Positions 49,275-62,624 of a stretch of 64,000 nt of DNA are shown in pieces. Positions within the stretch are counted from its first letter, which is position 1. Each line of letters opens with the position of its first letter. The notes under the pieces were generated by a model. That model was not told the DNA's origin. It did no database searches and was given only the letters and a program-made list of their open reading frames with translations. The position numbers and the translations under genes are program-made. The DNA comes from Batillaria attramentaria (taxonomy: Eukaryota; Mollusca; Gastropoda; Batillariidae), in assembly GCA_018292915.2 (NCBI GenBank), contig JACVVK020000016.1, positions 1,315,001 to 1,379,000 of the forward strand. The letters run 5' to 3'.

Positions 49275-51053
49275 TGAAAAGGCTTGCTGCCGAATTTGAA
49301 AGGACTCAAAACATGTCCCGGACTGAGTGTCTTCAGTCTCCAGCCACAGTGGATTTGTGTATTAGAAGTCATGAATCCTTCCCATTGAGTATAATTTTGC
49401 AGACGTCTACTGTGTTTTTAGCCGGGGTTCGTCGCGAACTGCTGCTGGAAAGGAAGCTCCGATTACCGAAGTGGTTCAAGGGGAATAACCACTACCGCAT
49501 CGGCACTTTATATTCCTAAACTTTCATGTTGCCTCCCTTAGCAGAATATTGAAGGGGAAACAGGGTAGGCAATGATGTTCCTTGTCTAACACTGTTAAAC
49601 AACGTCTTTAATCGGTTACTCCCCTTGCACTGTTTGGCCCTGCCTCGCGCTGGTTTTACTTGTCTCTGTGTGACAAAGCACACACAAGAATGGAAGACCG
49701 GGAAAGAATAAGAAGTTGTTGTTGTTGTTGTGACTGTTACTGTTACTTTTGAAGTTGGAGAGCAGCGCTCTATAAAAGCTATGTATTATTATTATTTTGA
49801 AATCGGTATGTTTCGTGCGTGCTTGTTCGCTGGGATCGGATCTAAAACACACAAACGGGTACAAGTCGTCTTCTTTTTTTCAAAATAACATTTTAGTTGA
49901 AAACGGAAGTCCACGGCGTGTCAGTGGTTTTGCGTCATGACCTTAGCCACTATTAACATAATCAAACATTAACATAATCAAATGTTAACTCTCTCGGTGC
50001 GAAGGTCCCCATTTGGGGAAAAAAAGTTTCGGCACAGAGAGAGTTAAAGGTTCGATATCAGTTTCAGTCATGAAAAAAAAAGTTCAACTTAAAAAAAAAA
50101 ATGGTAAGTAATAATACATTCAACCTCCCCTGGTCTACTTTATGCTCTGCTTTAGAAACGAACGAACAAAGAGACAAAGAAGGAAAGAAAAACAAAGAAA
50201 GAATGAAGTTATAACAAGAACGACGAATTCGACTGCTTACAAATAATATATATAGTCCTAGATAAGCTGCGGTAAAATAACTGAACATCAAAGGCAGTAA
50301 TTGGGGCGTGACACGACTAAAGTTACCAACATGTCCGTTATGCACATCTGCATGCTTTCCTATGAGCGTGACTTTCGCACGACCTCCCCCCCCCCCCCCC
50401 CCCCCCCTCAGTCGTGCTCGCCTCCCATTCATTTGCACGCAACAGGTGTAGAGCCATTTCTCTTCCAAACTCTGTAGATCTGTCTCTCGGAGTATCTCAA
50501 GCATTTTTCTCTCAGTCTTGTATTAGCAAAACAGATAAACTGGCTGTTTGTTGAATATACACTCAAAGACTGGGCCGGGCAGCATAGCAGGCTGAGCCAG
50601 CGAGGCCTCACGAATCATTAAAAAATTGAATATCATAATAACTTGACTGTACTTGTCGCGGTGCCCTGAAATTAGCATGTTGTTGTTGCTAGTTTGTCTC
50701 GATGGTAGTAGTGGTGGTGGTTTGACGACTGATGTCGCCGGTCGTCGTTGTTTTGATGTTATTTCAGTATTTTCACATCATTGTTTTCTGAGTTGTGTCG
50801 TTTCAGTGTTTGTTTGGTTGTTCCTCTTTCTCAGTCTCCGATACTTGGAGGAAATGGACGGAAAATGCTTATGGATATATGGAAATGTAATTTAGGGATG
50901 GTTAGGTGCAAAGGAGAAATACAACAGCGGATTTTGTGAAGGTCAGTGGTGTGTGTGTAGGGTGGGGGGGGGGAGGGGGGGGGACTGGGTGAGAGTTTGG
51001 GAGGAGGAACAGGGGACAGCCATGGGGTATGTATGTGATACTTTTGTAGTTCT

Positions 51054-51056
<3 letters not shown>
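49275..51056. other. no gene recognised
   Basis: Contains a C-run at 50388-50407, short (GTT)/(GTG) tracts and G-rich sequence at 50963-50985. No supported exon was found. Confidence 0.35.

Positions 51057-51129
<73 letters not shown>
51057..51129. repeat. (AC)n microsatellite
   Basis: About 36 AC units. Confidence 0.97.
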
Positions 51130-51131
<2 letters not shown>

Positions 51132-51785
51132 CAAACCTACGACTGCTACACTTGCACACCATCATTTATTAATTGTTTGCTGTTGCCATTATTGTTGCTT
51201 ATCTATAAGGAACCAGTTGTTACTAACACGCCTCTGCTCCTCGTTTGTTACCATGGCAACTGACGACACCGGCAACTTCCAGCAACCAACAACAACGAAA
51301 ACAAAATAAGAGAAACTTGAAACCGAGGCAGAATTATCTGGCCATCAGTGTTGAAAAAATCCTGGAGTAGAGGAAAAAGAAGAACCACGTGCCTGCAAGT
51401 ATAAACCATTTAAGCTGTAAAGCTGCCGATCTTACGTGATGATAGGCAAATTGTGGCGGAAAAGGAGCCAGTGTAGAGACAAAGCAAGGTCTGTTTCCAA
51501 CCATCTCTCAGCTGAAATAATTCGCTTGCAAAACCGCGGCACTGATAAGGGGCACAGCAAATGAAAATGTCATTAAACGAGATGACTGGGAGGGGGGGGG
51601 GGAGAGGGGAGGGTTGAGCAACGGAGCCTCTGCCACGCGTCTCTGGTCGTGCAAATGAGGCGGAACCTCCCTTGAGAGAATTTGGTTCCATTTAACCTTT
51701 TCTTTTGGTGTGTCAGAAAACGGACGACAAATGGGAAAGTACTTAAAGATAAATTGCGATACTATGGAGCTGACAGTAGCCCAGT

Positions 51786-51786
<1 letters not shown>

Positions 51787-51857
<71 letters not shown>
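51787..51857. repeat. (AC)n microsatellite
   Basis: About 35 AC units. Confidence 0.97.
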
Positions 51858-51858
<1 letters not shown>

Positions 51859-52261
51859 TCACTTTTACAGATGAGTCATACGCCACAAGAACTATCAAAG
51901 TACCGTAACCACGCACGAGTTGGCGTGACTATCTCCCTTGACATGGTGGGTGCGGGGCGAGTAAAAGAGAGTTGGTTAGCATCTCAAGAAAACAAACCAG
52001 GTTTTTAACGAGATCTACATGTGCTGGGAGTCTCACACTCACTGACGCATGATTAATTACCAAAACTGTAAGTGTGTGGTGTTAGCGTATGCTTGTTAAA
52101 CAGAGATGTAACTGAAGTATTGTGTGAACTACCTACACAAACATGTGAATACTGCTCGTTCGCTTCAGTGTGGTGTTTGTCCTCAGCCATCCTCACGGAA
52201 TATATAGTTATGCTCCTAAAGGTTGCAAGTGTCGTCTCAGGTTGTCTGTGTACAATTGCAA

Positions 52262-52345
52262 TGTTGTTGTTGTTGTTGCTGCTGCTGCTGCGGCTTACTT
52301 TTGTTGCTGTTTGGTATGGTTGTGGTTCAGTTGTTGTTGTTGTTG

Positions 52346-52405
<60 letters not shown>
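52262..52405. repeat. (GTT)n, (GCT)n and (GT)n tracts
   Basis: A GTT/GCT run at 52262-52292, GTT at 52330-52348, then about 28 GT units. Confidence 0.95.
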
Positions 52406-52406
<1 letters not shown>

Positions 52407-52536
52407 GTAAACACGTATGCATATCAAACACATGACACTGTTGAACTGATCTGGGATGCTGGTCCTGTGGGCGTTGGACTGTTTACCTCAGTTACTGGAA
52501 AAATAAAATCATTAACTGACAAGGAAGTGATCATAG

Positions 52537-52538
<2 letters not shown>

Positions 52539-52612
<74 letters not shown>
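52539..52612. repeat. (CT)n(CA)n microsatellite
   Basis: About 17 CT units directly followed by about 19 CA units. Confidence 0.96.
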
Positions 52613-52614
<2 letters not shown>

Positions 52615-52933
52615 CGGCATCATTCTGTTGTTGTTGCACTGCTGTGTGCATCATGGTAGAGGAGAGCACCTGTCTTTTGATGACGACAGAGTTACAGGGT
52701 GGCGCTGATATCTTCCGCCTGTCACTGGCTTGTCTCCCTTGTTTCCCAAGGGATATATCCTTTCTGCCGGGTAGAGGCCTGTTGCTTATTCTGTCGCTCG
52801 CTCGTCAAACTTGGTTGGTAAGAAAGTAGATTGTTAGCTGCTCTTTCAAATATCAGAATTTTCATGCCACGAAACCTGTATCGGTGGTTCAGGTTTTTGG
52901 GGTTTTTTTTAATCGGCTCGTCATCGAACGCTC

Positions 52934-52979
52934 TGTGTGTGTGTGTGTGTGAGAGAGAGAGGCAGACAGACAGACAGAC
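52934..52979. repeat. (GT)(GA)(CAGA) compound microsatellite
   Basis: Short GT and GA runs and four CAGA units. Confidence 0.9.
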
Positions 52980-53429
52980 TGTTACAGAGACGGGGAGAAA
53001 TCTGGAATTAAACTGTGGCAAACATTCAGTCCTCCTAAACAGTAAGTCAGCACAGTCAGTACAGGTCAACAAGAACTACAATTTCCTGCTCGATACTAAA
53101 TCTTGGCGTCAATGCACGTGCAAAGGAAACATGAAGGTGTCATTGTCAGATGGCTGGAAGCAGGGTGGGTATCACTTTGCGGCGGGTGCACTGACAAAGT
53201 CGTTATGAGCACTGGCGGGTGTTTGTTTAGTGATGAGCGATAACCAACATCTGCTTTGTGCCGGCTATAGGCGCGTCGCGGCGTGGGAGGGAGAGGGCGG
53301 AACAACTCACACAAACTTGCTTCCCCTTCCTCGTACACCTTTTTTTTTTTTTTTTTTTTGTACACAGTGGAACCCCGCTGTAACGTCTCTGATCTCGTCC
53401 CACGTGATGAGGCAAGATGATGTAAATTG

Positions 53430-53610
53430 ATGTCAGTCCTCGTCAGTCAGTCAGTCAGTCAATAATCGCAATCAGTTAGGTCACTCAGTCATGTCACTCG
53501 GTCAGGTCGATCAGCCAAATCAATCAGCCAATTCAATCACTCAAGTCAATCAGTCGAGTGAATCAGTTGATTAGTCAAGTCAATCAGCCAAGTCAATCAG
53601 GCAGAACTTC
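53430..53610. repeat. degenerate CAGTCA-rich tandem repeat
   Basis: Begins as (CAGT)n and decays into 10-15-bp units of the form caatcagycaagt over ~170 bp, an ageing simple repeat that has acquired a longer period. Confidence 0.7.
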
Positions 53611-54790
53611 TCAGCCAAACAGTCGCCGGGACTGACATTGCGTTGTCCATTGTCCTCTAAGTGTGGTTTGAGCCAAGCATTAGGGACACACACCGTACTT
53701 GTGTGTCATTGCTACAACAACCCACCCTTATGAGAAACTGTCATACTTGTCGGCGTGCACATACTCTACTTCTTCATCCCCCCCCCCCTTCCCCGTTACC
53801 CTCAGCACGCAAACCCTTCCAACCCGTAGAACACAATAATGCCAGCAACGACACGGAAAACGAATAGCGGGTCCTTATCCAGCAATGAACAACCACAAAC
53901 TGAACTCACGAAAACTCTTGAAATCTTCCTAAAATCGGGCACTTCAAGCACCAGCTTCTTCCAGCATTTTGAAACATGTATTTTCTCGAACACCCCCTCC
54001 CCTCTCTATCTCAGCTTCAAGATCCCCCCTCCCCTCCCCCTCCGACTGCCTTTCACACCCTTCTCCTCCACCACCACCATTCTTCCCTTTTGAAACTGGC
54101 TCTACCCCGCCCAACCCCTCCAATCCTCATTAAGCGTTTTGCAGTATTTATTCCCCGGCTGATTGGCTGCAAGAACACGACGAGAAAGAGGAACCATCTG
54201 GCCCGGTCTGATGACCTCTCGCCATGGCTGCTTCATTAGGCAGCAGCGCTCGCACTGTGTGTGATTTAATTTGCTTGTTCCATCGCCCTATCTTTTTTTT
54301 TTTTCTGGGCGCCGTAATCAGGGGGTAATTGGAACGATTCCGTTGCCATCAGTGGCGCATGCGTGTTGTTATGTCAGACATCGGTTTTGGATGGGACACC
54401 TTGTTTGATACGTGTTTTTGTTTATGTCGAAGGAAAAACGGCTATCTAGGACTGTGTACTCGCTACACTATAATGTAAGAGTCCTTGGAGATAATATTAG
54501 GATCCCAACAACAGATGGTGCATTCGATGTTTTTTTCTTCCTGACCTTTTTGTATTGTTTTTTTTACGACGGTTTATTTGATTCAGTATACGTTCCCTTC
54601 TTGCAAACTAGGAAGAGGATGGCGGTAGTAGATGTCTAATTACAAATACCCAAAAGAAACAACCCAGTGCAGCGTGACAAGAACGACGTTTCTTGAAATC
54701 AGCATTGTTATCTGAACATTGCACTGTACTTTTTTTTTTTTTTTTGGTTGGGGGAGGGGGGGGGGGGGCTTTATAGCTTTTCTCTGTAAA
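53611..54790. other. no gene recognised
   Basis: Pyrimidine-rich, C-rich stretch at about 53975-54105 and T-runs at 54293-54304 and 54730-54745. No supported exon was found. Confidence 0.35.
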
Positions 54791-54885
54791 ATATTTTTTC
54801 TCATTGCCCCGTCTTTGGTATCTTTGGTATCACCCGTATGTGGTGGAAAAGGGCGATAAACTCCAAAACAGCCACCCCACTCTGC
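54791..54885 (+). mobile_element. SINE family A, 3' part
   Basis: Body and tail only: ttctcattgccccgtctttg, a small internal duplication (tctttggta twice), then tgtggtggaaaagggcgata. Confidence 0.75.
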
Positions 54886-55143
54886 TAGAATGCGGGTGTG
54901 GTGGATGTCTTGGAGTTGATCGCTACTGATTCTGGTTTGTTGTTGGTGGGCTTTTTCCCTTGGACTCTATTTGTATTGCGGCCTACTTATAATATTACTG
55001 GCAGTTTGAAATAATGTTAAATGTTCATTAAAAAAAACGACAGTTGCTATTCAAAGTGCAAAATTTATTGTGTGTTTTCTGCTCTGTTTTCAGGAACTAA
55101 ACGGAAGAAGACACATTAATGCATACGTCCAAAAATACAAACA

Positions 55144-55318
55144 CCCCCCCCCCCCAAAAAAAAAAAAAAAAACAAAAAAAAAAAAAAAAAAACAACAACA
55201 AAAAAAAAAACACCACAAAAACAAACAAAAAAACAAAAAAACAAAAACAAAAAAACACACAAAAAAACAAACAAACAAAAACCAAACTTGAAAAAAGAAA
55301 CAACCAATAAACAAAACA

Positions 55319-55372
<54 letters not shown>
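55144..55372. repeat. A-rich tract plus (AC)n microsatellite
   Basis: A C-run, then ~160 bases that are almost only A with scattered C (55154-55316), then about 25 AC units. Frames through it encode K/Q/N polymers. Confidence 0.95.
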
Positions 55373-55374
<2 letters not shown>

Positions 55375-56940
55375 GGCATTTATAATGAACAACAGATATA
55401 CAAACCAACTGATACGGAAATCATGATGGCACCTTTGACGTGACACACTCCACAAGCACATGTCACAGGTCACGTGACACGGAAGTGTCACACGTAGCGC
55501 ACCCGTTTGCAACCCTGGCACATTCCGTGTCAAGTATTCACCTCCCTTTATCTCCGCTCTCATGGCGCGTGAGTCTGGAAGAGTGCAGTGACACCTGACT
55601 GAAATTTACAGCTCTGTCAAACTGCTGTCTTGCATGACGTCTCATCTGCTGCCCGGAACTTGGAACTGTTTACATCTCCGGGCTAGATGTTGACGTCGAT
55701 GACTGTGCTGATGAAGAACTCTGGCAGTGCCCCCCTGCAGGAGGGTGGGAAAGGAGAGCTTTATTTTCCTGACCTTGAAACATGGGTAGCGGGCCCTGGC
55801 GTGTCGCGCGCGGGGGCAGGGGGTGGGAGCGTGGGAACTTTAGGCGGGGGAGGATCACAGGGCGTCGTGTGCACGATGAGCCAGTAGAGCTGCTACTACG
55901 CGTGCCGCCGTCTTCTACGCTACGATTGCATTCCTGCAAGTTTAAAAAAAAAATGTCTGCGAGGCTTGGTTCCCACACTGCAGCCTGAGCGGGCACCATC
56001 TGGCCACAGTTCGCACGTGCGGCGTGTGGTGGACTATGGTGACCCGCTTGTGCCAGAAGCGTGTGTCATTTAACACACCAAAAAAGAAAAAAAAAACCTA
56101 TAAGGGAGGAGGGGGGGGAGGGGGGATTGCGGCGGGTGTGGTAGACGTGATGTAAGAAAGGGGAGATCGAGAGCGCTGTCAAGCTCAGTTGTCTTATCAC
56201 AATAGGACAGCCGCCGTGTGTCAACGTGTATGTCTGTGGACAATTTCGGATGCAGGGTATGTTTAGCTGGACACGCAAACGGAGGGTGGAGATGATGATG
56301 ATGTTCTGTGTGCGTTTGTCTGTGCGGGAGTGCTAGAAGGGGGAGACGGGGTCTGGGGAGTGGGGGGTTATGGTCAGGGTTGAGATGGGGGGGGGGGGGG
56401 GGGGGTAATGGTTAGGGTGGAGATGAGGTAGCCACTTTATAGTTGAGCGTCGCCGTCGTTCCTAAGATTCGGCTTTTTTTGCATGCAGTTACATGATTGT
56501 CCTCAGTGAGCCTAATTATGTCTCTTAGCTATGTAGCTGTTCTTTGATGGTCATAGAACTTTCAGATATCATCACTCTTAACTAAGACAGTTTGTCGTAT
56601 CAAATAAATCATATTCGGCGGGTTGGCATGAGGGAAAGAGAGGTAAGATTCGGTTCACTCAGTGACCATTCAGCCACAAACTTCATGACAAAACCCGACT
56701 ACCATAACACCACGTCCAAGGCCAAGAATCAAGCGATCTTGTCCAGCATAATCAGTGTTGATTGGGGAAGCCATTTGATCTCACCTCGCTCCTAACCGCC
56801 CCATGTTTGTTTTCCAGCGCCCCTTTGTTTCTCTTTCCATCACTCACCTGTGGCCGGAGGCAATGGGAAAAGGGGGAAAACATTGGCGCGCTTCTCAGGT
56901 GATGTTCGGGACACTCAGGGGGCTGGCCTCCCGGGGTCAA
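55373..56940. other. no gene recognised
   Basis: Contains a G-run at 56388-56405 bracketed by diverged copies of a ~65-bp unit (ttatggtcagggttgagatg and taatggttagggtggagatg). No supported exon was found. Confidence 0.4.
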
Positions 56941-57031
56941 CCATCATATACACACCCTGGTGGTCTGGTCAATGAATAATTGACTGGATAAATACCTGGG
57001 GAAACCTGGGACAGGGGGAGCTGGCGTGAAA

Positions 57032-57046
<15 letters not shown>

Positions 57047-57062
<16 letters not shown>

Positions 57063-57075
57063 AAGAAGGGAGGGG

Positions 57076-57122
<47 letters not shown>
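57047..57122. repeat. G-run and (GT)n microsatellite
   Basis: A GT run and G-run to 57062, then purines and about 22 GT units. Confidence 0.94.
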
Positions 57123-57123
<1 letters not shown>

Positions 57124-57654
57124 CGCAAATGTATACCGTCATATTGCATTTATCAGTAGTATTAGAAAAACAAAACAAAACAAACAACAACACTCGAAAG
57201 GAATGTAGGTCATACATATTATACGTGATGAGGGCTGGAGGTGAGGTCTGGCACTGACAAAAGACACAATGATTAAAACCGGTTTCATTCTGTCAGCTGA
57301 GATCTCTCTCTCTCTCTCGTTTCTCACGTGTAGTGAAGATGTCAGAGGTGGTTATCTGCCTTTTTTCCGGCGTGTTTATAAACATGTCTCCTGTTTTAGT
57401 TCTACCTGCACACCTGGCGCCTTCTAAGCATCGCCCACAAACGTGATTCCTGTTTTATCCCTCACTCTACCTGGCTTATATACCGGAACACGAGGGCCAA
57501 AGTGCTGACCCGTCGGTCACAAACATGCTTCGTCAACATCAGGTTAATGTTTCTCATCTGGAGGACACGTGTTACACAGTCCATCATAGAAACTGGTGTC
57601 CCTCTGCACTCTTTCAGCCTAACTGCGATTCAACTGTCATGGAATATAATATGG

Positions 57655-57812
57655 TGTGGGTGGGTGTTTGGGAGTTTAACGTTGACGGATGATGTCAACG
57701 ACAGGGGAAAGATGAAAAAGCCAGAACAAACATTTGGCTCCAGCCGGGATTCGAACTCACGACCCAAGCATTTGAAGTCCAAAGCTCTACCATTCGGCCA
57801 TCCCGGCTCCCC
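57655..57812 (-). mobile_element. SINE family A, near full length
   Basis: Reverse copy with complete head (ggattcgaactcacgaccca, agctctaccattcggccatc) and tail. The flanks tggaatataat (57640-57650) and tggaatagaat (57814-57824) look like a slightly diverged target-site duplication. Confidence 0.88.
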
Positions 57813-57995
57813 GTGGAATAGAATGAAATCATTTTTTTGGTAATCATAGTTTTGTTAAACAAAATCATTTATACAAATTGGTTTATTCGCACTGAACCGT
57901 GGTCTTGTGACTTCATGAAAATATCAAAGGGTGAAGCAAGGGCTGAGACGGTGATGGGAAGAAAGGGTGACCGAACAGCCGCGGAGTGTAAGGGT

Positions 57996-58995
57996 GGGGA
58001 CAGGACCTGAATGTAGGGTGGGGGCAGGACCTGATGTGTGGGGCAGGACCTGAATGTAGGGTGGGGGCAGGACCTGAATGTAGGGTGGGGGCAGGACCTG
58101 AATGTAGGGTGGGGGCAGGACCTGAATGTAGGGTGGGGGACAGGACCTGAATGTAGGGTGGGGACAGGACCTGAATGTAGGGTGGGGACAGGACCTGAAT
58201 GTAGGGTGGGGGCAGGACCTGAATGTAGGGTGGGGGCAGGACCTGAATGTAGGGTGGGGGCAGGACCTGAATGTAGGGTGGGGGCAGGACCTGAATGTAG
58301 GGTGGGGGCAGGACCTGAATGTAGGGTGGGGGCAGGACCTGAATGTAGGGTGGGGGCAGGACCTGAATGTAGGGTGGGGGCAGGACCTGAATGTAGGGTG
58401 GGGGCAGGACCTGAATGTAGGGTGGGGGCAGGACCTGAATGTAGGGTGGGGGCAGGACCTGAATGTAGGGTGGGGACAGGACCTGAATGTAGGGTGGGGA
58501 CAGGACCTGAATGTAGGGTGGGGGCAGGACCTGAATGTAGGGTGGGGGCAGGACCTGAATGTAGGGTGGGGCAGGACCTGAATGTAGGGTGGGGACAGGA
58601 CCTGAATGTAGGGTGGGGCAGGACCTGAATGTAGGGTGGGGACAGGACCTGAATGTAGGGTGGGGGCAGGACCTGAATGTAGGGTGGGGGCAGGACCTGA
58701 ATGTAGGGTGGGGGCAGGACCTGAATGTAGGGTGGGGACAGGACCTGAATGTAGGGTGGGGACAGGACCTGAATGTAGGGTGGGGACAGGACCTGAATGT
58801 AGGGTGGGGACAGGACCTGAATGTAGGGTGGGGGCAGGACCTGAATGTTAGGGTTGGGGACAGGACCTGAATGTAGGGTGGGGGGCAGGACCTGAAATGT
58901 AGGGTGGGGGCAGGACCTGAATGTAGGGTGGGGGCAGGACCTGAATGTAGGGTGGGGACAGGACCTGAATGTAGGGTGGGGACAGGACCTGAATG
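57996..58995. repeat. 24-bp minisatellite, ~41 copies
   Basis: The unit is caggacctgaatgtagggtg plus gggg, with the last base alternating between G and A among units. Occasional 1-nt losses or gains and one shortened unit (58021-58043) break the register. Because 24 is a multiple of three, frames stay open for long stretches: 8-residue polymers such as PTLHSGPA, PPYIQVLP and GPECRVGA. None has a coding context. Confidence 0.97.
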
Positions 58996-59296
58996 CTAGA
59001 ATCGACATGTGGAACTCTTTTCTTTTCCCCTCTGAAGACTGTATTTTGAAAATTGTCTCGCCTCACTTCCATCAAAGCCAAAAGCGTACGTTGGAATATT
59101 CGGATGACACAGTGGAACGTGAACAAGCCTGGCTGGGAGACAGTATACAAATAACAACAACAGCAACAACAACAACAACATTTCACGTATTCAGTCACCA
59201 TTGTTTCGCATACGTTCCCCCGTCACACAACCCCGGTCACGGTAACGTCCATACGCATGTTTTCCTGGTTATTTTAGTTAACAGTGTAGAACTGCA

Positions 59297-59336
59297 CAAT
59301 AATAATAATGATAATAATAATAATAATAATAATAAT
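59297..59336. repeat. (AAT)n microsatellite
   Basis: About 13 AAT units with one GAT interruption. Confidence 0.92.
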
Positions 59337-59499
59337 GAGTATTGTATAGGCGCTTTACCCAATTTTGTAGATCGGCTCAAAGCGCCGCGAACTGAACCCA
59401 ACACGCACGCTCACGTGAATCACACGCATTCCCCCACACACTGGACATAAACATATTACAATCACGTGGTGCGAAGGGTCAGCTCAGCTATTTAAATTT

Positions 59500-59697
59500 C
59501 GGAATTTAGAATTGCATTTATTTTTCAAATTTGGTGGGCTGAACATTTCCAAAGCAGAGGGGGAGGAAGCCGGAGTACCCGGAGAGAACCCCCGACGATC
59601 GGCCCGAATGAACGGTGCCACATACGAGAAGGAAAACCCCACACCTCTCGCATTGGTGACAAGTGTCTTAACCACTAGACCACCGACCGCCCCAATA
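59500..59697 (-). mobile_element. third SINE type with tRNA-like head
   Basis: On the minus strand the head has a clear box A (tggtctagtggttaagacac), and the body includes gggtactccggcttcctccc. From memory, similar 'ccgg.tactcc' body sequence recurs in SINEs of many aquatic invertebrates; this was not checked. It ends in an A/T-rich tail with aataaatgc. Confidence 0.6.
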
Positions 59698-59819
59698 ACA
59701 CCTAAATACCAGTGGATCCAGCTCTACACAGCGTGCATAATAATGCACGTCCATGTTTGCTGTCTAGTTATGGCAGGTTTAGATATTGTGCTTATTCAGC
59801 AGTTATAGCTGCCTTAAGA

Positions 59820-60890
59820 TCTACTTTCATTTCAATTTGGAGTGTATAAGATCATGAAGATGGATGAATTTATTTTAAAAAAGAAACGCGTTCCGGCCTA
59901 CAAATGTGAAGAATATTTCCAGTGATAACAAAAGTTAGGAAAATGTGTACGGTGGCTTAGGTGCCTAATGGCCTATGGCTGGCTCTAGTCCGACTCAAAT
60001 GTCTGTAGTGTTATCAGAGTAACTGGGAGTTGTTTCCGCATGAGTGGCGCGTGCTGCCTCGGCAAGGGGAATGACCCAACGAGGTCAGGTCTCGGTTACG
60101 TTTCTTGAGGCCTTCACAAATGACGGTAGGAATAACAATTTGTTGTTGTTGTTGTTTTTTCTTATAGTTTTGGTGTTGTTGGTGTTGTTGTGTTGTTTCG
60201 TTTTATCTGCGTATCTCTTGGTTTTCATATTTAGGAGGTTTTTTTTTTGGTTTTTTTAATGGTCCAGACTGAAACATGATTGTTTGTCAATATACTAATA
60301 CACTACCATTTGCCACTGCGGTTTCAGGCTACCTTTCCTCGCCCAATACATTGTGTTGCTATATATCTGGTTTGTGGGTCCCACACGCAAACAGCACTTT
60401 ATCGCATCAAGGCCATAAACCGTTCCTGTCCTTATCTTGTAACCGTCCTTCCCCTGCTCCTAAACATCCACCCTCTACACTCCATTGTTACTGTACGCTC
60501 ACTGCCCCATGTTCCGGTACCATAGACAACTAAAACCTCGCAACCCTCACATACACCAAGTTCCTGACTGGAATGGCAAACCCATTGTCGTGAGTTAGGA
60601 CAAAAACATTCTTATTTACGTTTCTCGTTCACTGATAGACAGCCTCGGTGTTGGTAGTAAATTGTCGACGTGTTTTAGTCGTACGTGCGTTGACAAGCCT
60701 ACCTAGCTGTCGTGCGGAGGGAAGAGAAGCGAAAAGAACCGACCATTTTTCATGTCGACAGTGACGTGGCCAGACAGGTTTGTTTTTAGGGGAGAACGCT
60801 ACTCACGTTTCGTTAAAGGTGCATAACATAACATAACGAGACTACCCCTCGACAAACAGCGTTGGACATTGCGGGATAGGGCCACACATT
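59820..60890. other. no gene recognised
   Basis: Contains (GTT)n tracts around 60140-60200 and T-runs. No supported exon was found. Confidence 0.35.
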
Positions 60891-60892
60891 TA

Positions 60893-60965
60893 TGGTGGAT
60901 TTTTCCTCGTTGCCCCGTCTTTGATACCGCCCACATGCGGTGGGCAATTAACGCGAACCCCTACA
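60893..60965 (+). mobile_element. SINE family A, 3' fragment
   Basis: Only the body and tail remain: ttcctcgttgccccgtcttt, gataccgcccacatgcggtg. Confidence 0.65.
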
Positions 60966-62487
60966 ACAATTAACAACCAACGCCAGCAAACAAGAGGTCA
61001 TTCATTAGCGAGTCCCCATTTAGGACTTCATACAGAGACAGTGCACAAAAATAGCCACCATCTGTGCTCGCAATAACCTAAAATCTATAAAGCAGAATGT
61101 GTCATAATTCTCTTCTCTTATTCTTCGTAACATTTCGTTAAAGATTTACTCAGTTATTTATTCGTTAAAGATATTGTAATATACAGGCAGCTGTGGCATA
61201 GTTAAAGTGCACATTTCCTAGGTTGGTATAAACGCATCTGAAGTAACTTGGTAAAACTGATTGTGATCACTTACCATACAGTGAAACATACGTAACAAGA
61301 ATCTACAGAACAGAGAGCAGTGTGTGGTTGTCTACCCCGAACGAGGTTATGCCCCTTTCACTTGAAACCCAAACTTGGTAGACCAGTTCTCTGTAACATT
61401 CTTCTCACTTTGTCCGCCACTCTGGGAAAAAAAAAGGGGGGATGGATAAAATGACAAATTTGCTAACAGACAAACACGCAGACTGCCAGTAGCCTACTCG
61501 TAAAAACGTCTCCATCAACTGATGGACGCTTGGTAGGTGAGTCTAATCTGATACCGCGCGTTGATCTATGGGCAGAAAGAGAATAAAGAAACTGGCAAAA
61601 AGCTTCAATTTTCTCACTAAATACCTGAGGAGCTCGGATCCAGACTGGCCAAATGCCGCTCAGGCGTGAAACGAAGGTTCTCGGGAAGGGTGATTTGGTT
61701 TCAAAGTGGGAATGCGTGAGAGCACGTGTTTTTCACTGTTCCCTTCTAAACCTGAGAAAGTGCGAGGTGAGTGGATGTCCGACTTGATTTCTCTCCCTTC
61801 TCATCGCTTTCTCTCTCCTTTCGTCGCTCGCATGCAAATGACGGATGACGTAGCCGGGAAAGGGAGACAAGCCTTTCGCTGTTTATCAGGCGCCGGGGCG
61901 CTAGACAGGTTTATGGTAAGGCAAAAAACATGAGAGTGGTGTTGAAAGTTGAAACACCATTTACCTACAGGGCACCATGAGAACTGTTCCAAATTGATGA
62001 CTTTGTACCTAGTCCGGATACTCTTTGAGGGCTGGCACTACCAGTACCCACTGTCACCCTGTTCTCAAAACCTCACTCAGTGTAAGATTGTATTTGTGTC
62101 ATTATTGTTGCCAGTATCTTTTTGGAAAATCTAATCGCCTCATCGGATTTAGTGGCATCTCTAATTCTAGTGTGACCAACATTATCGTGAACTGGGTATA
62201 AATGTTCTGCATTGGTGTTGTTGTTGTTGCTGCTGTAGTTATCAGACGACTTTTTGTCAGGTGTGCATGGTCTTTAAACAATCCTAATATTCGGTTGTTA
62301 CGGAGTGGGTAACCGTGTCATAAATAAAGAATCAACAAAACCTTTGTGTTATTAACCGAAATATTTCAGTCGCTTTAGATCCAGTGCACATCTAAATATG
62401 TAAGTAGTTAAATACAGAACACTACATGAAGTTGGAGGGGGAAGGGGAGGGGGATTGCGTTGTACGTACGCCAGACTGAAATCTCAG
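60966..62487. other. no gene recognised
   Basis: No repeat shared within the window and no exon with paired splice sites was found. Confidence 0.35.

Positions 62488-62571
<84 letters not shown>
62488..62571. repeat. (CT)n(GT)n microsatellite
   Basis: About 13 CT units directly joined to about 29 GT units. Confidence 0.97.
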
Positions 62572-62572
<1 letters not shown>

Positions 62573-62624
62573 CTGAAAACAAAACAGAGTCTCATAATGC
62601 CATATGAATATCCCGTGATTTACA

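Noticed and set aside
54412..54639. 75-codon plus frame with a hydrophobic stretch
   Set aside because: T-rich DNA gives Phe-rich frames by chance; no Kozak context or neighbouring exon supports it.
57869..59201. 379-codon and 196-codon frames over the 58-kb repeat
   Set aside because: They are 8-residue polymers created by a stop-free 24-bp unit, register shifts break them, and no start or splice context supports coding.
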